Positions 11,289 through 21,565 of a stretch of DNA of 64,000 nt are shown here, piece by piece. The stretch covers positions 1,674,001-1,738,000 of the forward strand of contig JAAXNY010000010.1 in assembly GCA_013420905.1 (NCBI GenBank). Direction: 5' to 3'. A program made the position numbers and the translations under genes. Below the pieces are notes generated by a model that was given only the letters and a program-made list of their open reading frames with translations, was not told where the DNA came from and did no database searches. Position 1 is the stretch's first letter; each line of letters begins with the position of its first letter. Source of the DNA: Collybia mongolica (lineage: Eukaryota > Basidiomycota > Agaricomycetes > Agaricales > Clitocybaceae).

Positions 11289-14200
11289 ATGGCACCTCAA
11301 CGACAGCCCCTTTGGGATCACTTCCATCACGGTGAGAAGCAAAATGGAACACATTTTCATACATACTGTAAAGGCTGTGTAATTCATTATCAGCTCCTGC
11401 AAGACAATTCTGATGAAGAACTTGATGCGGCATCCCAATTCAAGGCAAACCAAAAGAAGTTCCAGGAAGGTAAGTAACCAGCTTGTGAGAATGAAATACA
11501 GGCATGACTGATCCTGGAAATAAAGCCTGTACAGCTGCTGGAAGTATATGAGGCGAGAAAACAGCGTTTATCACTCACATTCTGGGGAGCCGTGGTATTG
11601 AGTCATGTGCCCATGCTTCAGATGCAGCAAAGGCGGAAGCGGCAAGACAAAGATCAGGAATAGCCAACACAACTACAGAAGCTGGCCCTTCAGCTCAGAA
11701 ACGGCCCCGGTGATAGGGCCCGAAATTGTTTGCACTTATAAAGTCGACAAGTAAGGCTATTAGTATCATTTCTAATAACCAAGTAAACGGTAATAAAGGA
11801 TTAGAGTCGAGCTCCAAGACGGCTAATCAGAGTGAACTAGTCTAATGGATTATACACTATCAGTACAGAGGACTATGAGTACGGTCTATTATTAGTCCTA
11901 TTCACCATGCCCGGTTACAACCTCGGTGTCTTAGTTCATAAGTAACCATTGTAGTATGATATCATTAGTCCGGGGATCATCATTAATAGGAGAAGTAATT
12001 GTAAATTCGGGACTTGCACAACCCGATCCTAGTCAGGGGTACTTGGTGTTAACTACCGGAAGCGACAGGACCCCGTGAATAGCAACTGGGACAATCAGGA
12101 GGAGTAAATGACAGTGCCGCGCTGTTTTAAATAACAAAGCGCGCGGTCGGGACTTGATAAGAGTTTAGCCAGCTCTTTCAATATTTGATAAGTAACCAGT
12201 AAACGGCATAATTGGCACGCATGGCACGCACGCCAAGTTGTAGAGGACGCATCAGCATTGAATACAGATCCTTGGCGCGCGGGAGCGCGGTTCCGTGTAA
12301 AATTTACAATTCCGTATGATATTTAGTTTGTACACTATAAATAGACTGTAGATGAGTAGCGCTAAGGCAAGGAATCTTGCCCCCACTTTGCGCTACTATA
12401 GAGTATACAAATCACATTTGTTAAAACACTATTGCGTGCCCGAATTAAGGATCAGATTGCTTCAACGTGTCTTGATTGGAATTGATTGAAGAACCACAGA
12501 ATTAAAGAAACTTAGTTCACTTGGAACTTAGTACCGTATTGTCCGTTGGAATTACTAGGCACTTGGCCTAAGTGCACTTGGCACTGTATTGTTTGATAAG
12601 TCACTTGGACTTATAGATCCGCTTGGGATCATTAATAATTGAACATACACTTGGTACTCAGTCTATTGGATCGAGAGATATTATAAATATACCTAGCAGG
12701 TTTTTGAACCTGTGTTGAAGCTTTTGTCTAAATCAAACCCGTTGAGAGATCATTGGAAAGGGCTTTGGCTAGTACTATTCAAAGCTTAGTGCTTCTAAGC
12801 ACTTGAACCCGAACTCAAAACAGGCAATTCCTACTGTTCGTGTGTTGATTGTTAGGTTTGGTGTGTGTGTAAGGGATTACATTTCATAGCATCAGCACAC
12901 TTATAGCCCAGGAGCCCCCTTTCACCGGTCAGACTCAGTACCACATCCAACACAGAAGAAATTGAAGCAGGCACCATTAAAGACTTTCCGTGGTGTTGAT
13001 ATGCCTTTCAGCAAAGAAGAGACAGGTGCAGTCCAAGCACAGGTTCTTTGAGCTGTTGTCTCAGCTAATCTGTCTTTCAGGGCAATGGAGAACCCTGAGA
13101 TGCTCAAGCTCTTCAGCATGCTTTGAACTGCTGCTCCCGAAATAATACCATCGAGAAAGGTGATTGGTGGTCAGTTACTCAATGAAGCTGCTTCTGTTGT
13201 TAATGCTGGCATGCATAAGACCCTTCATGGAAGGGAGGTTGGAGTTGTGTATGTTTCTGCTGCATTTGGAGATAGCTTGATCACTAAACATGTTCTGTAG
13301 AGCTGATGGATGGAGATCATTGACAAAAGATGCAGTTGACGGTGTTTGTGTCCATGTTGATTTCACAGTGAGTACTTCCGAAAAGTGTGGAAAGTACCCA
13401 CTGAGCCACTCACCTTTTATTTTAGTCACACACACTTGAACTAATACTTTCAACTGCGAAAGATAAAACCGGCCCTGGACAATGCCTACAATTCGAAGAC
13501 ATCATTGATTGTATTGAGAAGAAGTATGGATGTACTGTCATCTACCTCTCAACTGATGCGGATGGAGGTAGTAACAAGGGTCGAAGCTGCTTGGGAAGAA
13601 ACGGCCATATCTAATTGTTCCATCATGTTGGGCTCACCAGGTACTGCACCTTCTCTCTTGTACATCTTTTGTAGGTGTCCTGAACTCCAAAATTAGTTCC
13701 ATTTACTTCTGGGTGATTATTTTGTTGTTTTGCCCTATGCTGTTGAGGTTGGGGCATCTGCAACAGTATTGATTGGGTGGATCAACAACCATGGAAAGGT
13801 TCATATGATTTTTGATGAAGCACAGTGCCAAATCAGCAAGGACAGAAATGGGGGGCATGTTCAAGTTCTGTCCTATCTTGTGGCAAACATGACTCGATGG
13901 ACAACACACTTTATTGCCTTTGCTCGCCTCAGCTCGCTTAAAGGACCATTACAGCTTGCAGTGATTATGCATCGTGAAGCTATTATTGCAGCACAAGTTG
14001 GAGCTGTGAAGTACACAGAGAAGGCTCAGCTAATGGAACAAGCAGTTAAGTGCTGTGATTTAATTGGAAACCATGAGTTCTGGGTAGGTTTGGAGACTGT
14101 CATTGGGGATATTGAGCCGATCTGTTATGGGACAAACATCAATCAAAGTGATTCCACACGAGCCGACCAGGTTTTACTCACATTAGCAGGGATGTTTCTA

Positions 14201-15393
14201 CGTTTTGATGACCACCCCAAGCCTGAAATTGCAACTGGTATGGTTGAACGGCTTGAGAAACAATGGAAGGCCTGCGATCAGCCTTTATTTATATTGGCGC
14301 TGATTCTGAACCCATACAAGGGGCTGTCACGCTTTGGGTCTCGTGCAAACCTCAATTATTTCAAATGTAACAATCTCCTCCTTTCAGTACGTTCTCTTTT
14401 GCCTGGCTTCCAGCAGTTAATAAAATTTAACTAGCTGTACCGGCGTATGAAAGCCCATCCTTCGAACAGTGACACAGCTGAGATGAAAGGTGCAAAAGAA
14501 CAAATGGTTTCCAAGGCATTCATGCAATACCTTTCTGGAGCAGGGCCATTTGCTGATTGGGAAGCTGAACGTGAAGTCTTCGCAGGATTTATGGTATGTA
14601 TCTCTATGCAAACGTAATAGCACCAGTATTTTAATCATGTTGTTTACCAGGGAAAAGATCCCATAGCCGTTTGGAAGGCTTTTGAGGGATCAGCTAATGT
14701 GCAGGAGCTGGCATCGTTTGCAATCACACTCCTTACAATTGTAGTGAACCAAGCAGGCTGTGAACAGCTGTTCTCAGACTTAAAGATCAAGCAGACCCAG
14801 CAGCGAAATTGTCTAGGATTGAAGAAACTCAAGAAGATGACCATGGTATTGTCATTTCTACTGAACATGTGTAATATATACTTACAATTTTGACTCAGGT
14901 TGGTGCTAATATCACTGCAGAACATAAAAAACTCGGTCTCCTCGAAAAGTGTGGCAAGCGAAAGAACCATTGTTCGGTTGCAGCTCTCTTGGATGTCCCA
15001 CGGTATAGTGATCTCCTAGAAGACCTTAATGATGAGGATGATACTGAAAGGGGTCAAGGGTTGGTTACAACTGAGGTGGGATGGAGGACTGAGATGGCAA
15101 AATGGGTTGGTGGTCAATGAGATACTGATAATGTGTCTGATGCAGGTTCTGAACCTGATGATGATCTCCCTGTTGCGCCAACCCCTTGTATCCCAGCTCC
15201 ACATGGTACAAAATGGGCCCCCTGCACCCTTTGGACACTGTTTGAAGGCGAGGTCATTGCACCAAGGTTGAAGGAAGTACTGGATACAGAATTTATGATC
15301 AAGGCAGCATATATGGAGGCTCTTGCAGACCAGGAAGAGGATGAATATCCTGATGATGGTGCACTAGAAGGTTCAGGTGATGACTATGAGTAA
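11289..15393 (+). pseudogene. hAT transposase, broken by LTR insertion and stop codons
   Basis: An N-terminal BED-type zinc finger is visible from 11,289 (PLWDHFHH ... HFHTYCKGCVIHY). After an intron and the solo LTR, hAT regions continue: AVVSANLSFRAMENPEM near 13,060, then a long frame 13,730-14,434. The C-terminal dimerisation domain lies near 14,700-14,860 (ITLLTIVVNQAGCEQLFSDL), followed by an acidic tail ending at TAA 15,391-15,393. At least two TGA stops replace expected Arg codons near 13,047 and 13,123. hAT transposases cut and paste the element using its terminal repeats; this copy cannot make a full protein. Confidence 0.85.
11711..12924 (+). repeat. Solo LTR of the retrotransposon A family inside the hAT gene
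   Basis: It starts TGATAGGGCC and ends CCCCTTTCA. It is the inverted, nearly identical counterpart of the LTR at 4,279-5,496. It is flanked by CCGG on both sides (or CCGGT as a 5-bp duplication, depending on where the first T is placed). No internal retrotransposon sequence remains, so it is the usual product of recombination between two LTRs. It splits the hAT reading frame. Confidence 0.9.
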
Positions 15394-15740
15394 AAATATT
15401 ATATAAATCTCGTTGTATCTCATCCAAATTATGTTCGATAATGTTGAAACTTAGACAGTTGAGATCAGAAAGGAAAAATGGAGGTTTTTCAATATTAAGG
15501 CCTTCAATGTGAAGGGCAACCAGGGCTTCAACCTTCATGAAGCCTTCAGATCACTCAAGATCGATGTGAAGGCCTTCAGGGCCAACACTGGAATTTTCCC
15601 TGCAAACCCAGGATGATGAATGAGTTACTTATGTAAACATAAGGACTTGTAATATCACTATCACCATCATCAAAAGTTTCTCCCTCTAGATCTGGCTTTG
15701 CAATATCTAGTTTGGATGACCCCCCCTCCTTCTCATCTAG

Positions 15741-16200
15741 TGATGTGCAAGGCCTAGCTCAAAGCTGCAAGCTGGCCAAGCTGTCATAACCTGTAGCAAT
15801 GGCCTGCAGCCTAGGCTTGTAAGTGGAAAAGCCTGAAGCTGGAGCTTTGGGCCATGGCTTTTGAGCAGGAGAAACAATACTCATAAGTGATGAAGTGAAA
15901 TTTTTCATGAAGCTGATGAAGTAATACCTTTGTAATTGTTTATTTCAGAGGTGTTTGCATGGTCCTGCCACCAATCAATTGAAAAAGTGTCTACTTATTA
16001 CATTATAATGCAACAATAAACTATTATTATTATTTCTTGCACCTTCCCACCAAAGGTTCCCAAGCCACAGCCTAAGCCTGAGCTGGGCCCAAGCTGGCCA
16101 GGATCCTGGCCTGTGGCTCAGGCTTTGATAATGTCAAGCCTAAGCCTACCAAAGACAGGCCTAAGCTGCAGCTTGCAGGCTGAGCCAGGCTGGCACATTG
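15741..16200. mobile_element. MITE-like element with imperfect inverted repeats
   Basis: The left end (ATGTGCAAGGCCTAGCTC ... GCTGCAAGCTGG) and the inverted right end (ATGTGCCAGCCTGGCTCAG ... CTGCAAGCTGCAGC) match imperfectly over about 40 bp. The interior (about 460 bp in all) has no coding frame. The right end supplies the last codons read after the Myb/SANT-like gene remnant, so it lies at the 3' end of that gene. I could not fix a target duplication. Confidence 0.55.
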
Positions 16201-16396
16201 CTATTCTCATGATGTTCTGGAGGTACCTCAAGCTGGGGTTTTTTGTCATCACCATCTTCTTCATCTGTGACTAATGGTGGAGCTGGTGGTGTGGGAGCAT
16301 AAAGGTTGGCAGCAGAAGCAGCATGGTCTGTCCCTGGTTGTGGTGAGCTTACACCCACAGTGTTGTAGTTTGGAAGCTCCTGCCAGAAGGCATATA

Positions 16397-18011
16397 TAGT
16401 AGGCAACAAAACCATTTCAATGTTTTCACATTCTGTAAAGATGCATCCATATGTCAGAAAATAAAAATTGGAAAAATATGAAAAAATTACAGAAGCTGCA
16501 TTGATGTCATATAATGTTGCTTACATAATGTCTTTGCACCACCTCCATTTTTGGTAGCAAAATCATAGGATACATACAAAGCCATCATTGAAATGGTTTT
16601 GTTGCCCATCATTAAAAAGTAAGAAAGTGGTAAAACTAGTACTTGGTATATCCTCCTTTGGCCCTCAACACTGCAGCAATATGTCTAGTCATGCTCTCGA
16701 TCAATCCTTGACAGACAGACTTATCTATTGCTTCCCACTCCTTCTCCACTTGCTCCCAAAGCTCATGCTGGCTGTGTGGAGGATTTTCATATTCATTGAG
16801 CTTCATTTTGAGGTGATGCCAAAGATGTTCAATAGGATTCATGTCAGGTGACTGTGCAGGCCATTTCATAACATTGAAGCCATTGTCCTTGAACCAGTTT
16901 TGGGCCTTCTTGCTTGTGTGTTTGGGGTCATTGTCCTGCTGGAAGATGATATTGGCAAGGGTTTTCCCATAGTGATGAAGGGAATCTTGAAGCTCATCCT
17001 CCATGATGGATACATAGAGGTCTGCATCCATCTTTCCCTCAATCCTGGTTGCATATCCAACCCCATCCCACCCCATGCAGCCCCATACCATCACATTACC
17101 ACCTCCAAAATTCAGTGTCCCCTCTACAATCCTATCACTCAACTACTCCCCTACCTCTTTCCAGATCCATTTCCTTCCATCTGACCCCAGATGGTTAAAT
17201 TTGGTTTCATCAGACCATATAACCCTTTTCCAGTCCTCCAGAGTCCACTCCTTGTGCCTTTCTGCAAAGTCCAACTGATCCCTCCTATGATGGGTTTTGA
17301 GAAGAGGCCGTTTTTGTTTTACTGCAGGCTGTAAACCATGCTTTTTCAAGTTGCAATGAATAGTTTGGGAGGAAATGGATTGGTTGGTGACATCTTGAAG
17401 AGCTTTGGTGACTTGGACTGCATTATCAGCCTTGTCCATGCAAATGATGCGCTTTGCATAGCTAATATTGGCAGAAGTGAGCTTGGAAGGATGGCCACCA
17501 AAGGACTTTGGGAGCTCAGAACAATACTGAGAGCGGATCCTAGAGATAGTAGCAATGGAGAAGCCAGTGATCTTGTGGATCTGGTGGCCAGAAGTGCCTG
17601 CATCAAGCAGTGTGATGACATGAGAGTGCTGAGCAGGGGTAAGAGATCACATAGTGTGTTTGGGGGCATTAGAGCACTTGAACACTCTGTATTTATACTA
17701 AAACATGAGCAAGTCACATGACTTTGTTTAATACATTAAACAATAAACAAAGTCATGTGACTACAGTTAAGATCTCAGCACTTTCTTATTTTGTTACAAT
17801 GGGCAACAAAACCATTTCAATGATGGCTTTGTATGTATCCTATGATTTTGCTACCAAAAATGGAGGTGGTGCAAAGACATTATGTAAGCAACATTATATG
17901 ACATCAATGCAGCTTCTGTAATTTTTTCATATTTTTCCAATTTTTATTTTCTGACATATGGATGCATCTTTACAGAATGTGAAAACATTGAAACAGTTTT
18001 GTTGCCTACTG
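16397..18011 (-). mobile_element. Tc1/mariner DNA transposon with about 205-bp terminal inverted repeats
   Basis: The left end (AGTAGGCAACAAAACCATTT from 16,398) is repeated inverted at the right end (GGTTTTGTTGCCTACTG region ending 18,011). Homology of the two ends runs to about 16,610 and 17,799. TA dinucleotides flank the element (16,395-16,396 and 18,012-18,013), as expected for this superfamily. The total length is about 1.6 kb. It carries one transposase gene on the minus strand and interrupts the Myb/SANT-like gene remnant. Confidence 0.93.
16636..17680 (-). pseudogene. Tc1-type transposase (DD34E), with two in-frame stops
   Basis: In order on the minus strand: a helix-turn-helix N-terminus (SLTPAQHSHVITLLDAG ... 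ITGFSIATISRIRSQ), a second DNA-binding part (ISSQTIHCNLKKHGLQ), then the catalytic domain. The catalytic domain has WSDETKFN (first Asp), FQQDNDPKHTS (second Asp) and SPDMNPIEHLW (Glu), with 34 residues between the second Asp and the Glu, as in the Tc1 group. An in-frame TAG at 17,143-17,145 separates the first and second Asp regions, and a TGA at 17,647-17,649 lies near the start. Apart from these the frame is intact, so the copy died recently. Confidence 0.9.
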
Positions 18012-19180
18012 TAAGTCATCCCATCATGACCAATTGGTACAAAAAGAATCTAGAAACCCACCATTACAAACAACTCAAACATTTCATTCAAATGGCAACT
18101 GACTGATGAATTTAGCCATTGGACCGTCACTTGTGATGCTATTGGGGTCAAAGCCTGTACTAGTCTTACCCAACTCCTCTAAGTATCCTTGGTAATTGGT
18201 TTTCAGCCTTTGCACAATATGTTAGTACAGGAATGGGGGCATAGTATATCTCAGTGCTCACCTGCACAAACAAGTATCAACAGAAACTCCATACTGAGCT
18301 GGATTACCTTTATACAGGCTCTTCTGTATATATTGCCTTTAGCAAATATGGTAGCTGCAAGTTTCCCAAATTGCTATGCTTGACCATCCTTGGCAACTGA
18401 TTTGCAGTAATTGGCCTTGTTGGTAGCAGAGGTCGAGTCTGAGAACAGCTGTTGACAGAAGTTTGGATTTTTGGAGAGGCAGGCTATGAGCCTGTCCATC
18501 CACTCCAGTTCTTCATCCAGTTGATAGAAGGAGCTCTTGTTGTTGGAACAGCTGTCTGTGATGTGGCAGGAGTTTGTGTGGTGACACAACAAGGACCTCT
18601 GGTCATGATGAGAACAGAGTTAAGGGTATTTCAGAGGGAGCAATTTGAGGAGAGGAGAGTCAATGCTGGTTAGTTGTGGGATTACTAGATGGATATGACA
18701 TTGCAGGGATTTGTTTGTACATATTTGTATATAAATTGATGACAAAGTTAAGGTCTGAAATCAAGGCACAAATAAGTTGGACTGCAAGTGGGGTTACAGT
18801 ACCTGACTTGCACTCCCAACTTATTTCCTTCCAACATTACAAGTCCTTATGTTTACATAAGTAACTTGTTCATCATCCTGGGTTTGCGGGGAAAATTCAG
18901 CGTACCCAACAAGATCCAGTGTTGTTTTTCCCACGGTTAGTAATTTTGAAGTGTTCCGAGAATTCATTAGAACATGATCAGTAAACATTTTGAAGTACAT
19001 CAGTAACACTTTGTAGTCGTGGAAATATTTTTCTAACTGTGGGAATCAATATTAGCCGACGCGCGGATTTCGAGCAAAAAAGGCAACTGCTAACATAAGC
19101 TGCATTCAATATTATAATTTCAAGTTAATTGGTCTTATGTTGGGATATCTCAAGAATTAATTAATAACTGTCCACTGCAT

Positions 19181-19248
19181 AATCATGCTTACGTTTGTCA
19201 ACTACGCTGTTAGCTCTAACAGCGTAGTTGACAAACGTAAGCACGATT
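19181..19248. repeat. Near-perfect 68-bp palindrome in the right arm
   Basis: Two arms of 33 bp flank a 2-bp centre (CT at 19,214-19,215). The inner 23 bp of each arm match perfectly (left arm starts ACGTTTGTCAACTACG), with one mismatch further out. It would form a long hairpin in single-stranded DNA. A decayed copy stands at 10,733-10,800 in the left arm. Confidence 0.9.
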
Positions 19249-19259
19249 ACAAGAGGCTT

Positions 19260-21170
19260 CTTCCGCTTTGGGCCAAACTTTTCCCACACTACAAAACATT
19301 GAATATCTCAACAATGACAAGACCTATGGATGCAATTTAAATTGCTATCACTAGATATGGTGAAGGGCTACCCAATTGGTATATTTGTATGTATTTGTAT
19401 TTGTTTGTTCACCTTCAAACATCATGATCAAAAGCGGCTCTCTCACTACAAGCATGTTACAAATGAATATCAAGTTTGTATATGACTTTGCCACAGCTAG
19501 CCAAACAAACAATACCATCAAAGTTCCCACAATATAAATCATTGCATATCTCAACAACAACAAGGCCTATGGATATAATTTAAATTGCTAGTGTTAAATA
19601 TGGTGAAGTAGTACCTCATGTATATGTTTGTAAGTGTTGGTATTTGTTTTTATTTTTATAAACCTCATCAACAACAATTTTCTTGCTACATATTTTTTTT
19701 TTTTTTTTTTTTGGTTCATATAATAATATTAAGCGCATGTGGGTTTGACCCAGCTACATGCAGGCATAAAAACCTATTACCACTAAGTAATCTGTAATGA
19801 GCCATCAGGGTGGAGCTGTACACTAAGTTGCTCTCCAGGTTGTATTACGGGTCTAGACTGAGGATACCTGCAGTCCAACGGTATTGTACTGTACCATGTC
19901 TGAACCTCCCAACGCCTTAAAGGTTTGCCTTCGCTTGTCGGGGCATGGTCCCCTCCCTTCACGTTGGTACCCCGTTCCACTCCCCCCCTGGTATTTTCAG
20001 GGCGCCCTGGAAACCCATTACTCCCCCCCAGTGTCAAAGATAAATGTCCAAACTAAATGAACGACCTGTACCTCAAACCTGCTCCCCCTCTCCTGAATCC
20101 CCCTATTACTTTCCCCCCTGTTCCACACCACTCTCCCAAAGTGATGACTCCCCTCCAAACTGAGGCCACCAAATCCCACCATTGGTCGATAAACTGGCAT
20201 TCTCCCCAAGAGGTGTGCTCTGTGCAGGGACAGTAGCTGATTGGGGGCCAGACCCCTTCCTCCTTTTGTGTTTGGGTGTAGTGGTTAAGCAAGTACGAAT
20301 AAATCATTGAGAATGTTGGCGGTGACGCTCCCTAAGGATCTGCGCGAAGCAGAGTACTAGAGTTGTGGTGTCCTCATGTGGCCTGGTAGTTGATGAGGTG
20401 GATGTGAACAGATTAGTGAAGCCCCCAGTACAGGCAAGATGAGATGACCTTGCAGATAGTCAGGATCAGCTCTGATAAGTTGAAAATTTGGATATGGTAT
20501 AAAAGGATGGTGGCCCAGGCCGAAAGAGTGGTCTGATGAAAGGCGATGTCGATTAGGGATGAGGTGTTAGGTAGTTTAGGGACGACCTAGTGCAGGAGGG
20601 ACGAATTCCCATGGTCGGATGGTGGTGGTAAAAGATCAAGAAGCGTTGTCTTGCTACATATTACAAATGAATACTGTCTGTATATCACTTCATCACATCT
20701 GGCCAAACAAACAATAATATCAAAGAAATTCCCACAATATAGATGATACTTATCTCAGCAAATACAAAGCTGATGGACATGCTACTACTAGACATTGTAA
20801 AGGAATACATGATGTGTTTATTTATATGTGTTTGTAGTTGTTTGTACCCTTCCAAATCTCATTATCAACAACAACCTTTTTACTACATATTACAAATGAA
20901 TATCATCTGTATATTACTTTGCCAACATCTGGCCAAACAAACAATATTAATGAAATTCCCACAATATAGATGATACATATCTCAGCAAATACAAGGCTAA
21001 TGGACACAATTGAAATTGCTACTACTCCTAGACCTATGGAGGGGGTACACCAGGAAATGTATATTTATATTTGTTTGCCTTTCCAAATTTGATTATAATC
21101 TCTTATTATATCTATTTTAATATCACATTTATATATTACTTGGCCATAAGCATAGCCAAACAAGTCAATG
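19260..21170 (-). repeat. Array of about 225-bp subterminal repeat units (right arm)
   Basis: Four diverged units are visible. Each contains CCAAACAAACAAT, then TTCCCACAATATAGATGAT, ATCTCAGCAAATACAAGG, a variable AT-rich part, and ACTACATATTACAAATGAA. Units start near 19,275, 19,499, 20,703 and 20,935; the second is split by the retro-insertion. Two matching units lie inverted in the left arm at about 10,240-10,700. Such arrays beside element ends often bind a transposase, but here that is only inferred from layout. Confidence 0.7.
19695..20648 (-). mobile_element. Poly(A) retro-insertion (LINE-like fragment or retrocopy) with 14-bp target duplication
   Basis: The target duplication TCTTGCTACATATT occurs at 19,681-19,694 and 20,649-20,662. 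A run of about 20 T at 19,693-19,712 is the poly(A) tail of a minus-strand insert. The insert (about 950 bp, CpG-containing and clearly less AT-rich than its surroundings) has short frames (for example 19,783-20,037) but nothing I recognise, and no reverse transcriptase motif. The neighbouring unit of the repeat array shows the site without the insert. It could be a 5'-truncated LINE, a SINE-like element or a processed transcript. Confidence 0.75.
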
Positions 21171-21467
21171 TAGATGCTTCTGGAATCTATAATGCTCAAT
21201 ATCTTGACAATGGCTAGCTATATGAGTATGGTTAAATATAGTATGTGATAATACAACAAAAAACACTTAACAGACATATGTACATTTGTTTGAACTTTGT
21301 CTTTGATGATGAAATCTATTTTTAGCATATCTGATAAGTTTTTGATTAACCCAGGATGCAAGGCTAGAAATAAAATGTTAAATGTTGAATGGTTGGTATA
21401 CATTTCAATACTATGGGAACTTGTTTCTATTATTATGAGTTCTTTATCAACCCAGGTTTTGGGCAAA

Positions 21468-21565
21468 AAATTGATTGATTGATTGATTGATTGATTATGA
21501 GTTCTTTATCAACCCAGTTTTCGGGCAAAAAGTTGATTCATTCATTCATTCATTGATTCATATTT
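21468..21565 (+). repeat. TTGA and TTCA microsatellites within a short duplicated stretch
   Basis: (TTGA)n lies at about 21,470-21,496 and (TTCA)n at about 21,536-21,560. Each is preceded by a copy of TTATGAGTTCTTTATCAACC. They lie in a part of the right arm that is missing from the left arm. Confidence 0.8.

Larger units (their letters stand above)
11092..15590 (+). mobile_element. hAT-superfamily DNA transposon, interrupted by a solo LTR
   Basis: The ends are CAGTGTTGGC (11,092-11,101) and GCCAACACTG (15,581-15,590), a 10-bp terminal inverted repeat. It is flanked by a perfect 8-bp target duplication GAATTTTC at 11,084-11,091 and 15,591-15,598. Subterminal GAAGGGCTTC/AGGCCTTCA motifs occur at both ends. 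Inside is a BED-finger transposase gene. The matching uninterrupted target survives in the right arm of the host element at about 18,885-18,905. The total includes the 1,214-bp solo LTR. Confidence 0.92.
16196..18660 (-). pseudogene. Myb/SANT-like fungal protein gene remnant, split by a Tc1 element
   Basis: Outside the Tc1 insertion the minus strand has several matching pieces. One reads NPNFCQQLFSDSTSATNKAN near 18,400. After a likely 50-bp intron comes LKTNYQGYLEELGKTSTG near 18,200, and after the Tc1 element come YAFWQELPNYNTVGVSS and an acidic tail (TDEEDGDDK) at 16,396-16,215. The arrangement of a helical DNA-binding-like part, a W-x-E-L-P-N-Y-N motif and an acidic tail recalls a large basidiomycete family found in repeats. 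That recognition comes from memory and is not certain. Stops (for example TAG near 18,375) show decay. It is the only gene in the core of the long-armed element. Confidence 0.5.
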
